NCBI GenBank assembly: GCA_002309055.1
Contig: DBWO01000026.1
Span: 4,538 to 35,582 of the forward strand
Direction: 5' to 3'
Source: Ruminococcaceae bacterium UBA1236
GTDB lineage: Bacteria; Bacillota; Clostridia; Oscillospirales; Acutalibacteraceae
DNA length: 31,045 nt
This document shows, one piece after another, positions 24,433-31,045 of this stretch (its first letter is position 1; each line of letters begins with the position of its first letter). Under the pieces are notes generated by a model that saw nothing but the letters and a program-made list of their open reading frames with translations, was not told where the DNA came from and did no database searches. Made by a program: the position numbers and the translations under genes.

Positions 24433-25140
24433 TCAGTTAACGATAATCTCCGTTACGTAAATCACTTCGCACGCGCCGTCGCCGGTGTCATCACGCGATG
24501 TGCTGGATACCCAACTGACTCCGGAACCGCCGTCCTTTGTGCCTTCTATATCAACAAGGTAGCCCTTGAGCTCTATTATGTCGCCTTCCTTTACGCTCTT
24601 GACAACCTTTTTCACTTCATCTGTCGCAGGCACTATGTGGCAGTTTGCCGAGTGTTTGTTTACGCCGTCCGTGCCGCCCATTATTTCAATTTCGCTTACG
24701 CTGTCGCAGCGCCAGTAATACCATCTGCCGCTCTGGCTCCAGTTGAGGTTCACCTCATCGTTGTATTTTGCTACATTGCCCCATGCAAGGGCAAAATCGC
24801 GGGGGGAAAGCACAGATGCATAATCAAGGCCCGGATAATTCTTGGTGTGCACCACGAGGGCTTTGATATCATATGAAGCGAGATAATTAATGGTTATGTC
24901 ATATCCGGCTGCAGTCGTCTTCACCTCGCCCTTGGCGGGCTTCTGAACCGGGTCGCCCATAACACTGTCAATAGTGAGCTGCCCCGCGCCGGTAGTCCCG
25001 TCTTCAATAATCAGGTTTGAGACTATTTCAGAGCCCTTATCCATAACCGCTTTTTTCACTTTATCTTTCTGTGTGAAGAGCATAAACACGCCCACACAGG
25101 CGAGAATTATAAATACGAGTGCCACGTTCTTTTTGTTCAC
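24433..25140 (-). CDS. Membrane-anchored extracytoplasmic protein, unknown function
   Basis: A 235-residue protein with an N-terminal membrane helix (residues 6-22, VALVFIILACVGVFMLF) and a soluble outer domain. Start is GTG at 25140 with AGGAGG upstream. Conserved-looking blocks are SPRDFALAWGNVA, SQSGRWYYWRCD, HSANCHIVPAT, GDIIELKGYLVDI and WVSSTSRDDTGDGACEVIYV. These resemble an uncharacterised bacterial family that I recall only by such motifs (WG, H-AN-HxxPA, SS-TR-DTG-GACE); I cannot name it. It has its own promoter (25171-25199). The T-box 3 promoter lies right behind its stop and no terminator is obvious, so some read-through is possible. Confidence 0.8.
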   Translation of the reverse strand: MNKKNVALVFIILACVGVFMLFTQKDKVKKAVMDKGSEIVSNLIIEDGTTGAGQLTIDSVMGDPVQKPAKGEVKTTAAGYDITINYLASYDIKALVVHTKNYPGLDYASVLSPRDFALAWGNVAKYNDEVNLNWSQSGRWYYWRCDSVSEIEIMGGTDGVNKHSANCHIVPATDEVKKVVKSVKEGDIIELKGYLVDIEGTKDGGSGVSWVSSTSRDDTGDGACEVIYVTEIIVN

Positions 25141-25170
25141 GACGCCACCTCCTGTTATTTTTTCGAAAAA

Positions 25171-25199
25171 ATTATATCATATCGCTGTGAGGTATTCAA
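25171..25199 (-). promoter_or_regulatory. Promoter of the anchored hypothetical gene
   Basis: Minus strand: TTGAAT (25199-25194), 17-bp spacer, TATAAT (25176-25171), 31 bp before the GTG start. Confidence 0.72.
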
Positions 25200-25220
25200 T
25201 CGTGATTTTGATTTTTTCTC

Positions 25221-25260
25221 AAAAAACAAAAGCCGCATCGTCACGCTTAACGATACGGCT
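25221..25260 (-). terminator. Terminator of the alcohol dehydrogenase-FAD protein operon
   Basis: On the minus strand, AGCCGTATCG (25260-25251) pairs with CGATGCGGCT (25240-25231) through ten pairs including one G-U, followed by TTTGTTTTTT. Confidence 0.9.
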
Positions 25261-25267
25261 TGTTTAT

Positions 25268-26659
25268 TTATTCGGAAAGAATTCTCCCCATCAGCACACC
25301 CATTACAGACGCCATCATAAGCCCGCGCGTCCATCCGCTGGAATCACCAAGGCAATGGAGGCCCTCGACGTTTGTCACGAGATTTTCGTCCATCTTGACA
25401 CGGTTTGAATAAAACTTGAGCTCAGGGGAATAAAGCAGTGTCTCTCTTGAGGCGAAACCGGGCACAACATTATCGACCGCCTTGATGAAATTTATGATAT
25501 TCACCATTGCCCTGTAAGGCATGGCGGCGGTGATATCGCCCGCCACGGCGTCGGTAAGAGTGGGCCTGACATTGCTCTGTGAAAGTTCCTTCGGCCAGGT
25601 GCGTTTGCCGTCGAGTATATCTCCGAAACGCTGCACAAGGATGTGCCCCGCGCCGAGCATATTGGTAAGTTCGCCCACCTTCTGCGCATAGGCGATAGGC
25701 TGATTGAAGGGCTGATTGAAGTTGTGAGAGCACAGAATGGAAACGTTGGTGTTGTCGCTCTTAACCTCTTTGTATGAGTGGCCGTTTACAACGGCGAGCT
25801 CGTTATCATAGTTTTCCTGGCTGACAAAGCCGCCCGGATTCTGGCAGAATGTGCGCACCTTGTTTTTGAATGGCAGCGGGTAGCCGATGAGCTTTGACTC
25901 ATAGAGCACCTCATTCACCGTTTCCATAACCTCATTGCGCACCTCAACGCGAACACCTATGTCAACCGTGCCGGGCTGATGGGCTATGCTGTGCTCGGAA
26001 CACTTTGCCTCAAGCCAGTCCGCGCCTCTTCTGCCTGCGGCGATAACGGTGTGCGGAGCGAATATCTCTTCGCTGCGTCCGCCTTTTGAAACACGGACTC
26101 CTGCGCACTTGCCGTTTTGCATAATGATGTCATCGCACTCGTAGCCGAACACGATATCAACGCCGTTATCAAGCAGATACTGCTCGATTTCGTAGTAAAG
26201 GTCTCTCGCCTTTTCGGTGCCGAGATGGCGTATGGGGCAATCAACAAGCTTCAGACCGGTCTGAATGGCGCGCTTTCTGATTTCTTTGACCGCTTCATAG
26301 TTGCTCACGCCCTCCACCTTTTCGTCGGCGCCGAATTTAAGGTAGATTTTGTCCGTGTAGTCGATGAGCTCCTGCGCTTTTTCTTCGCCTATAAGAGAGG
26401 GCAGGTCGCCGCCTACCTCATAGCTGAGGGAGAGCTTGCCGTCCGAAAATGCGCCGGCGCCTGAAAAGCCGGTTGTTATATGGCAATAGGGCTTACAGTT
26501 AACGCATTTACCCGTTTTCACCTTTGGGCAATGCCTGTTTTCAATGGCGGCGCCTTTCTCAACGATAATTATTTTCTTTTTCGTGCCGTTGTTCAGCATC
26601 TCGAGCGCAGTGAATATGCCCGCGGGCCCCGCGCCGATTATTACTACATCGTATTTCAT
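25268..26659 (-). CDS. FAD-dependent oxidoreductase (COG2509-like)
   Basis: A 463-residue flavoprotein. VVIIGAGPAGIFTALEML (residues 5-22) is the dinucleotide-binding fold. CPKVKTGKCVNCKPYC brings a group of four Cys early in the protein, and FSGAGAFSDGKLSLSYEVGG follows. The C-terminal HCLGDSSGWTRGLMMASVMG closes the FAD site. The family is widespread in anaerobes and annotated as NAD(P)/FAD-dependent oxidoreductase; the substrate is unknown. It starts 11 nt after the alcohol dehydrogenase stop without a good Shine-Dalgarno site, so it is likely coupled to it, and ends at a strong terminator. The Cys cluster could hold a metal or Fe-S centre (inference). Confidence 0.87.
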   Translation of the reverse strand: MKYDVVIIGAGPAGIFTALEMLNNGTKKKIIIVEKGAAIENRHCPKVKTGKCVNCKPYCHITTGFSGAGAFSDGKLSLSYEVGGDLPSLIGEEKAQELIDYTDKIYLKFGADEKVEGVSNYEAVKEIRKRAIQTGLKLVDCPIRHLGTEKARDLYYEIEQYLLDNGVDIVFGYECDDIIMQNGKCAGVRVSKGGRSEEIFAPHTVIAAGRRGADWLEAKCSEHSIAHQPGTVDIGVRVEVRNEVMETVNEVLYESKLIGYPLPFKNKVRTFCQNPGGFVSQENYDNELAVVNGHSYKEVKSDNTNVSILCSHNFNQPFNQPIAYAQKVGELTNMLGAGHILVQRFGDILDGKRTWPKELSQSNVRPTLTDAVAGDITAAMPYRAMVNIINFIKAVDNVVPGFASRETLLYSPELKFYSNRVKMDENLVTNVEGLHCLGDSSGWTRGLMMASVMGVLMGRILSE

Positions 26660-26670
26660 AGATTTGATTA

Positions 26671-27894
26671 TTAATCTTCTTCGAGATCTCCGATTTTATT
26701 GATTATCTGCATGCAATCAAGGAAGCCCATGATTTTGGGTACGGGATAAAGCGGATTCGCCTCATTAAGCGCTCTCTGCGCAATAGTCGGCACATCCTCC
26801 GCTTTTATCTCGACGTGCTCGGGGATACCCATATATTTGTTCATTTCCTTTATCTTTTCAATGAAGAGCTCCGCCTTCTGATGCTCAGCGAGCCCCGCGG
26901 TTTCAAGGCCCGCGGCGTCGGCAAGCTCAGCAAGACGCTTGTGGGCGCTGTCGCCGAAATACTCGAGCACGTAGGGCAGAATAACAGCCATCGCGAGGCC
27001 GTGAGGCGTGCCGTACATACCGCCGAGATTGTGGCCTATCGCGTGCACATAGCCGACATAAGCCCTTGTGAACGCCACGCCGGCGAGATAGGATGCCTCA
27101 AGCATATTCTCTCTCGCTTCCATATTCTTGCCGTCATCATATGCTTTTTCAAGGTTTTCAAAAATGAGCTTGACCGCTTTCTTCGCCGCATCTTCGGTGC
27201 CGGGAGTGTTGCTCTGGCCGATGTATGCCTCAACCGCGTGAGTGAGAGCATCCATACCGGTTGTGGAGGTAATATGCTTGGGCAGACCCGTAGTGAGGGC
27301 GGGGTCAAGCACAGCGTATTTCGGGCGGAGTACGGGATCCTGAATCGCGTATTTCTCGTGTGTGGAAGGGTCGGAAACAACGGCAGCGAGAGTTGTTTCG
27401 GAGCCGGTGCCGGCCGTTGTGGGCACGGCATAAAGCATAGGCAGTTTTTTGAGCACTTTGAGAGTGCCTCTCATCTTCTGCACACTTGTGCCGGGTCTCG
27501 CGATTCTCGCTCCGCAGATTTTGGCACAGTCCATGGGTGAGCCGCCGCCGAAAGCGATGATGCCGGAGCAGCGGTGATTGTTATACATTCTTACGGCTTC
27601 TTCGATATTAGCGATTGTGGGGTTAGGCTGAACGCCGTCATAAACGGTGTAGTTTATGCCCTGCTCTTTGAGGCCCTCAAAAAGGCCGTCAAGGAGATTG
27701 AGACCCATAAGGCCTTTATCCGTAACGACGAGAACGCTCGCGTGACCGTTTCTCTTTACGATTTCAGGCAGTTTCTTAACTGCTCCTTCGCCTTTGATTA
27801 CCTGCGGCTCGGTCCAGTCAAGGAATTTGGTTGCGACTCTGAAAGCAGCCTGATAAGTTCTGCAGTATGCGATGGTTAATTTGGTTACTGACAT
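26671..27894 (-). CDS. Iron-containing alcohol dehydrogenase
   Basis: NAD(P)H-linked dehydrogenase, probably reducing an aldehyde or ketone during fermentation; 407 residues. Motifs are GGGSPMDCAKICG (nucleotide binding), AVPTTAGTGSETT, TTGMDALTHAVEAYI and GYVHAIGHNLGGMYGTPHG, which together provide the Asp and three His iron ligands. I chose the ATG at 27894 because GGAGGTG (27907-27901) lies 6 nt upstream; a GTG at 27903 falls inside that site. It heads a two-gene operon with the FAD protein. Substrate cannot be assigned; a role in branched-chain alcohols is only a neighbourhood thought. Confidence 0.92.
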   Translation of the reverse strand: MSVTKLTIAYCRTYQAAFRVATKFLDWTEPQVIKGEGAVKKLPEIVKRNGHASVLVVTDKGLMGLNLLDGLFEGLKEQGINYTVYDGVQPNPTIANIEEAVRMYNNHRCSGIIAFGGGSPMDCAKICGARIARPGTSVQKMRGTLKVLKKLPMLYAVPTTAGTGSETTLAAVVSDPSTHEKYAIQDPVLRPKYAVLDPALTTGLPKHITSTTGMDALTHAVEAYIGQSNTPGTEDAAKKAVKLIFENLEKAYDDGKNMEARENMLEASYLAGVAFTRAYVGYVHAIGHNLGGMYGTPHGLAMAVILPYVLEYFGDSAHKRLAELADAAGLETAGLAEHQKAELFIEKIKEMNKYMGIPEHVEIKAEDVPTIAQRALNEANPLYPVPKIMGFLDCMQIINKIGDLEED

Positions 27895-27926
27895 AGTAAG
27901 CACCTCCGGATATTGTATACTTTTTA

Positions 27927-27955
27927 ATTATATCATATTGATTGGTTTCTTTCAA
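27927..27955 (-). promoter_or_regulatory. Promoter of the alcohol dehydrogenase operon
   Basis: Minus strand: TTGAAA (27955-27950), 17-bp spacer, TATAAT (27932-27927), 33 bp upstream of the start codon. Confidence 0.8.
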
Positions 27956-27968
27956 TACCGCTGCAAAA

Positions 27969-28379
27969 TTATCTCTGCCCGTTTTTTACGAGGTCGGTAA
28001 GCTTTTTGGAATAGAAGAAGTCATGCACCATTTTATTATATTCGCTCCACATAGGCAGAGTTTCGCACTCCTCCGCCCTCGGGCAGACCTCGGCGCCGCA
28101 GGAGAGGCATGCCACAACGGAAAGGTCACCTTCCGTCGCCTCAAGTATCTCGCCCACGCTGTAGTCTTCCGCCGGCTTAGAGAGTTTGTATCCGCCGTTT
28201 TTGCCGCTGACACCTTCAAGCAGTTTTGCCGTGACAAGCTCCTTTACTATTATCTCAAGATATTTCTTTGATATCTGCTGCCTTTCGGCGATATCCTTGA
28301 GCGGAGTGTAGCTCTGCGTATTCTGTCCGGCGAGGTCAATCATAACTCTGAGCGCATATCTGCCCTTTGTTGAAATCAT
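27969..28379 (-). CDS. iscR: Rrf2/IscR-family regulator
   Basis: A 136-residue winged-helix repressor or sensor. The N-terminus MISTKGRYALRVMIDLA is typical of the family, with the recognition region around QQISKKYLEIIVKEL. Four cysteines (91, 94, 99, 105) in ACLSCGAEVCPRAEEC can hold an Fe-S cluster, as in IscR. It is transcribed away from iscS. Its promoter overlaps an inverted repeat (28402-28426) related to the operators at iscS and at the sulfhydrylase leader, so it probably regulates itself, Fe-S assembly and sulfur assimilation. Because of the sulfhydrylase link, a CymR-like sulfur role is the main alternative. Placement as IscR type is firm, the exact signal is not. Confidence 0.87.
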   Translation of the reverse strand: MISTKGRYALRVMIDLAGQNTQSYTPLKDIAERQQISKKYLEIIVKELVTAKLLEGVSGKNGGYKLSKPAEDYSVGEILEATEGDLSVVACLSCGAEVCPRAEECETLPMWSEYNKMVHDFFYSKKLTDLVKNGQR

Positions 28380-28401
28380 ATATTATGGTCCTTTCACAAT
28401 T

Positions 28402-28438
28402 TTTACCTATTATACCATAGGGTAAATAGGCAAATCAA
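28402..28438 (-). promoter_or_regulatory. iscR: iscR promoter with operator
   Basis: Minus strand: TTGATT (28438-28433), 18-bp spacer, TATAAT (28414-28409). The inverted repeat TTTACC (28402-28407) ... GGTAAA (28421-28426) covers the -10 element, as expected for autorepression. Confidence 0.72.
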
Positions 28439-28451
28439 CACAATTTTTCAA

Positions 28452-28487
28452 TTACCTATTGACATAGTAGGTAAATGATAGTATAAT
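28452..28487 (+). promoter_or_regulatory. iscS: iscS promoter with Rrf2-type operator
   Basis: TTGACA (28459-28464), 17-bp spacer, TATAAT (28482-28487): a perfect consensus promoter. The dyad TTACCTA (28452-28458) - 9 nt - TAGGTAA (28468-28474) encloses the -35 element, so a bound repressor would block the polymerase. A matching block occurs at 30163-30199. Confidence 0.88.
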
Positions 28488-28565
28488 CTGCACAGCAAAG
28501 TAAAGACGTGCGAAACAGAGTACACAAAGCAGAGCGCGCTGAAAAGATAAAAGGAGGTTAAGCAC

Positions 28566-29753
28566 ATGAATATATATGCCGACAACGCGGCAACCACCAA
28601 AATGAGCAAGGCGGCAATCGACGCAATGGTTGACTGTATGAACAACACGTACGGCAACCCTTCAAGTTTATATATGATCGGCCAGAGGGCAAAGGAAAAA
28701 CTCGAGCAGGCAAGGGCGGAAATCGCGTCCGTTATCAACGCGGAGCCCCGTGAGATTATTTTCACCTCGGGTGGCAGCGAAGCGGACAACCAGGCAATTA
28801 TTTCCGCGGCCGAAAACGGAAGAAAAAGGGGAAAGGTTCACATAATATCGAGCGCGTTTGAGCATCACGCGGTGCTCCACACACTCGGCAAACTTGAGAA
28901 AAACGGCTTCAGAGTCACGTTGCTCCCCGTTCACTCAAACGGAATAATCGACACCGGCGAGCTTGAGGCGGCAATTGACGAAGAAACCTGTCTTGTTACG
29001 ATAATGACTGTCAATAACGAGATAGGCACAATCCAGCCGATAAGCGAAATCGGCGAAATCTGCAGAAAGCACGGCGTACCCTTCCATACGGACGCAGTGC
29101 AGGCTGTCGGCCATCTGCCGATAGATGTGAAGGCGCAGAATATCGATATGCTGTCAGCATCGGCGCATAAATTCCACGGGCCGAAGGGCACAGGCTTCCT
29201 TTATGTCAAAAGAGGCATACCGCTTTTAAATCTTATTGAAGGCGGGGCGCAGGAGAGAGGCAAACGCGCCGGCACGGAAAACCTTGCCGGTGTTATGGGA
29301 ATGAGCGCGGCCCTGAGGGAAAGCGTTCAATCCATGGCAGCAGTCAAAGAGCACGTTATTAAAATCAGGGATTATATCATAAAGGGTCTTTCGGAAATTC
29401 CTCACAGCGCTCTTAACGGCGACCCCGAAACAAGGATTTACGGCAATATCAACTTCAGCTTTGAAGGCATCGAAGGAGAATCGCTCCTTATTCTGCTTGA
29501 CAGAAAGGGCATAAGCGCTTCGTCAGGCAGCGCCTGCACCTCGGGCGCGCTTGACCCGAGCCACGTGCTGCTCGCAATAGGAAGAGTGCACGATGTCGCT
29601 CACGGATCACTCCGCCTTTCTCTTGGTGAGGAAATAACTTACGAAGAGGCGGATTACATTATAAAATCGGTAAAAGAAGTTGTTGAATATCTCCGGGGTT
29701 TCTCACCCGTATGGAGCGACCTTATCGCAGGTAAAAAGGAATATATACTTTAA
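28566..29753 (+). CDS. iscS: Cysteine desulfurase (NifS/IscS type)
   Basis: PLP enzyme taking sulfur from cysteine for Fe-S cluster assembly, releasing alanine. YADNAATTKMS opens the protein; TSGGSEADN and DAVQAVGH line the cofactor site. SASAHKFHGPKG gives the PLP lysine (202) and SSGSACTSG the persulfide-forming Cys (324). The length, 395 residues, is normal. AAAAGGAGG precedes the ATG. It is followed after 12 nt by iscU and controlled by the operator at 28452-28474. The iron and sulfur demand of the ferredoxin-dependent VOR complex makes this cluster a natural supplier (inference). Confidence 0.96.
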   Translation: MNIYADNAATTKMSKAAIDAMVDCMNNTYGNPSSLYMIGQRAKEKLEQARAEIASVINAEPREIIFTSGGSEADNQAIISAAENGRKRGKVHIISSAFEHHAVLHTLGKLEKNGFRVTLLPVHSNGIIDTGELEAAIDEETCLVTIMTVNNEIGTIQPISEIGEICRKHGVPFHTDAVQAVGHLPIDVKAQNIDMLSASAHKFHGPKGTGFLYVKRGIPLLNLIEGGAQERGKRAGTENLAGVMGMSAALRESVQSMAAVKEHVIKIRDYIIKGLSEIPHSALNGDPETRIYGNINFSFEGIEGESLLILLDRKGISASSGSACTSGALDPSHVLLAIGRVHDVAHGSLRLSLGEEITYEEADYIIKSVKEVVEYLRGFSPVWSDLIAGKKEYIL

Positions 29754-29765
29754 GGAGGCACAGTT

Positions 29766-30137
29766 ATGGCATTATACAGCGACAAAGTAATGGACCACTT
29801 TATTAATCCCAGAAATGTGGGTGTCATTGAGGATGCGGACGCAGTCGGCGAGGTCGGCAACGCGAAATGCGGCGACATTATGAGAATGTATCTTAAAATA
29901 GATGACGATATAATAACCGACGTTAAATTTGAAACTTTCGGATGCGCAAGCGCCATAGCATCAAGTTCAATGGCAACAGAGCTTATCAAGGGCAAACCCG
30001 TGTCCGAAGCGCGCAAGCTGACCAATCAGGCGGTAGCAGAGGCGCTTGACGGACTGCCCGACTATAAGATGCACTGCTCAGTGCTCGCTCAGGAAGCTAT
30101 TGAGAGCGCTCTTGAAAACTACGAAAACAAGTCCTGA
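29766..30137 (+). CDS. iscU: Fe-S cluster scaffold protein (IscU/NifU N-terminal type)
   Basis: A 123-residue scaffold on which IscS-derived sulfur and iron are assembled. The three cluster cysteines are at 35 (GNAKCGDIM, with Asp37), 60 (ETFGCASAIASSS) and 104 (KMHCSVLA). It starts 12 nt after iscS behind AAGGAGG and shares its promoter. The short form without extra NifU domains matches iscU. Only a weak AT-rich hairpin lies between its stop and the next promoter. Confidence 0.95.
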   Translation: MALYSDKVMDHFINPRNVGVIEDADAVGEVGNAKCGDIMRMYLKIDDDIITDVKFETFGCASAIASSSMATELIKGKPVSEARKLTNQAVAEALDGLPDYKMHCSVLAQEAIESALENYENKS

Positions 30138-30162
30138 GAAAAAATTTCGGAAAAATTTTCGC

Positions 30163-30199
30163 TTTACCTATTGACATAGTAGGTAAATAGTGTTATAAT
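30163..30199 (+). promoter_or_regulatory. Sulfhydrylase leader promoter with the same operator as iscS
   Basis: TTTACCTA (30163-30170) - 9 nt - TAGGTAAA (30180-30187) encloses TTGACA (30171-30176); a 17-bp spacer leads to TATAAT (30194-30199). The stretch from TACCTA to GGTAAAT is identical to that upstream of iscS. Confidence 0.88.
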
Positions 30200-30230
30200 C
30201 CACCCAACAATTATGAAAGGAGGCACAGAT

Positions 30231-30356
30231 ATGCTTTACACGGTTAAGAAAAACAACGCTTGTATGATGTGGTGTCGAATGCTGATCTCCCGGGCATGTA
30301 ATATGGCGGGCGCTTTCGGCTGTATGTCTGTGCGCCTTAATACCGAGCGATGTTGA
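30231..30356 (+). CDS. Cys/Met-rich leader peptide
   Basis: A 41-residue ORF behind a strong GGAGG site (ATG 7-8 nt later). It contains five Cys codons, all TGT, at positions 11, 15, 23, 31 and 41, with the last one immediately before TGA, and six Met codons. Neighbouring genes mostly use TGC. The peptide starts MLYTVKKNNACMMWC and ends VRLNTERC. I recognise no domain. Its place between an operator-controlled promoter and a sulfhydrylase gene, with a terminator in between, suggests an attenuation leader that senses cysteine or methionine supply. A functional small peptide is the alternative. Confidence 0.72.
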   Translation: MLYTVKKNNACMMWCRMLISRACNMAGAFGCMSVRLNTERC

Positions 30357-30389
30357 ACTGTCACATCACTTATGCCATTTGCCCGGGAG
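30287..30389 (+). other. Long-range leader hairpin competing with the terminator
   Basis: CTCCCGGGCA (30287-30296), inside the leader ORF, is a perfect 10-nt complement of TGCCCGGGAG (30380-30389). ATGGC (about 30303-30307) and GCCAT (30374-30378) extend the helix. The 3' arm is also the 5' arm of the terminator at 30381-30412, so the two hairpins cannot coexist. Confidence 0.65.
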
Positions 30390-30412
30390 CCCTAAAAGCC
30401 CCCGGCTTTTTT
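30381..30412 (+). terminator. Attenuator terminator before the sulfhydrylase gene
   Basis: GCCCGGG (30381-30387) pairs with CCCCCGGC (within 30398-30406) with a small internal mismatch, followed by six T (30407-30412). It is 56 nt upstream of the sulfhydrylase start, so it would cut off that gene when formed. Confidence 0.68.
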
Positions 30413-30467
30413 ATTTGAAAAGCTTGAAAAATTCAAAAGAATTTGCATAATATAAAGGAGAATTAAA

Positions 30468-31045
30468 ATGAGCAATTACAGATTTGAAACAAAACAGCTC
30501 CACGTAGGTCAGGAGCAGGCAGACCCCGCAACCGATTCAAGAGCAGTTCCCATTTATCAGACAACATCCTATGTTTTCCATAATTCGCAGCACGCGGCGG
30601 ACCGCTTCGGACTCGCTGACGCGGGCAACATCTACGGCAGACTTACAAACTCCACCCAGGATGTGCTCGAAAAAAGAGTAGCCGCCCTTGAGGGCGGAAG
30701 CGCGGCTCTCGCGGTTGCCTCCGGCGCGGCGGCAATCACATACACAATTGAGGCCCTCGCCGCAAACGGCGGCCACATCGTAGCCCAGAAAACAATTTAC
30801 GGCGGCAGCTTCAACCTTCTCTCTCACACCCTGCCGCAGTACGGCATTGAGACCACATTTGTGGATGCTCACAACCTTGCTGAGGTTGAGGGCGCAATCA
30901 AAGAAAATACAAGAGCGATTTACCTTGAAACTCTCGGCAACCCCAACAGCGACATTCCCGATATCGACGCGATTTCCGAAATTGCTCACAAATACGGTCT
31001 GCCCGTGGTTGTTGACAACACCTTCGGCACACCCTACCTCATCAG
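30468..31045 (+). CDS. metY: O-acetylhomoserine sulfhydrylase (partial, runs off the end)
   Basis: The first 192 residues or so of a Cys/Met-metabolism PLP enzyme. The start MSNYRFETKQLHVGQ, PIYQTTSYVF, YGRLTNSTQDVLEKRVAALEGG, AVASGAAAITYT, LETLGNPNSDIPD and VVVDNTFGTPYL fit the O-acetylhomoserine aminocarboxypropyltransferase group, which makes homocysteine from sulfide and O-acetylhomoserine. Cystathionine gamma-synthase relatives are the alternative. The PLP lysine lies beyond the window. AAGGAG lies 7 nt before the ATG. Expression is likely governed by the Rrf2-type operator and the leader attenuator. Confidence 0.92.
   Translation, partial: MSNYRFETKQLHVGQEQADPATDSRAVPIYQTTSYVFHNSQHAADRFGLADAGNIYGRLTNSTQDVLEKRVAALEGGSAALAVASGAAAITYTIEALAANGGHIVAQKTIYGGSFNLLSHTLPQYGIETTFVDAHNLAEVEGAIKENTRAIYLETLGNPNSDIPDIDAISEIAHKYGLPVVVDNTFGTPYLI

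Noticed and set aside
30138..30162. AT-rich hairpin AAAATTT ... AAATTTT after iscU as a terminator
   Set aside because: The stem has no G-C pairs of note and no clear T-run, so I do not call it.

Overview
The window looks like a chromosomal segment of an anaerobic Bacillota, class Clostridia (gut or rumen Oscillospirales-like; the lineage is inferred from gene content). The evidence is three T-box leaders, a ferredoxin-dependent 2-oxoacid oxidoreductase, an iron-dependent alcohol dehydrogenase, a FeoAB fusion with its small Cys-rich partner, an IscR-type Fe-S regulator and strong Shine-Dalgarno sites. No rRNA, tRNA, CRISPR array, phage or insertion sequence was seen.

Layout. 1-2600 (+): feoAB and a small Cys-rich membrane protein, closed by a strong terminator. 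The 5' three quarters of feoAB is AT-rich and the rest is not, as if recombined. 2609-6539 (-): five tightly packed genes, galE, an ACT-domain protein, a UPF0210 protein, a TetR regulator and thiamine pyrophosphokinase. 6664-9632 (+): rsmA and an NhaC-type antiporter with a signal peptide and an acidic extension. 9700-24398 (-): the core of interest, described below. 24433-27894 (-): an anchored hypothetical protein, a FAD protein and an iron alcohol dehydrogenase. 27969-31045: an iscR-like regulator (-), iscS and iscU (+), a Cys/Met-rich leader ORF and the start of an O-acetylhomoserine sulfhydrylase gene (+). An almost identical operator-promoter block drives both iscSU and the sulfhydrylase leader.

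The core locus has three transcription units, each starting with a near-consensus promoter and a T-box riboswitch. Unit 1 is an HTH-cupin-acyl-CoA synthetase fusion, ilvE, a P-loop ATPase and a four-subunit VOR/KOR-type oxidoreductase. Unit 2 is a paralogous HTH-cupin-acyl-CoA synthetase. Unit 3 is a LeuA-like protein without the catalytic and metal-binding residues, a TIM-barrel-acyl-CoA synthetase fusion and an amidohydrolase. Aligning the three Stem I structures by eye puts GUA (Val), AUC (Ile) and CUC (Leu) at the same specifier position.

My reading, which is inference, is a starvation-induced salvage system. Isobutyrate, 2-methylbutyrate and isovalerate would each be activated to the CoA thioester by a dedicated synthetase, reductively carboxylated by the VOR enzyme with reduced ferredoxin, and transaminated by IlvE to valine, isoleucine and leucine. 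Reductive carboxylation of branched-chain acids is known from rumen anaerobes. I do not know of a described T-box-controlled locus of this kind with these fusion proteins.
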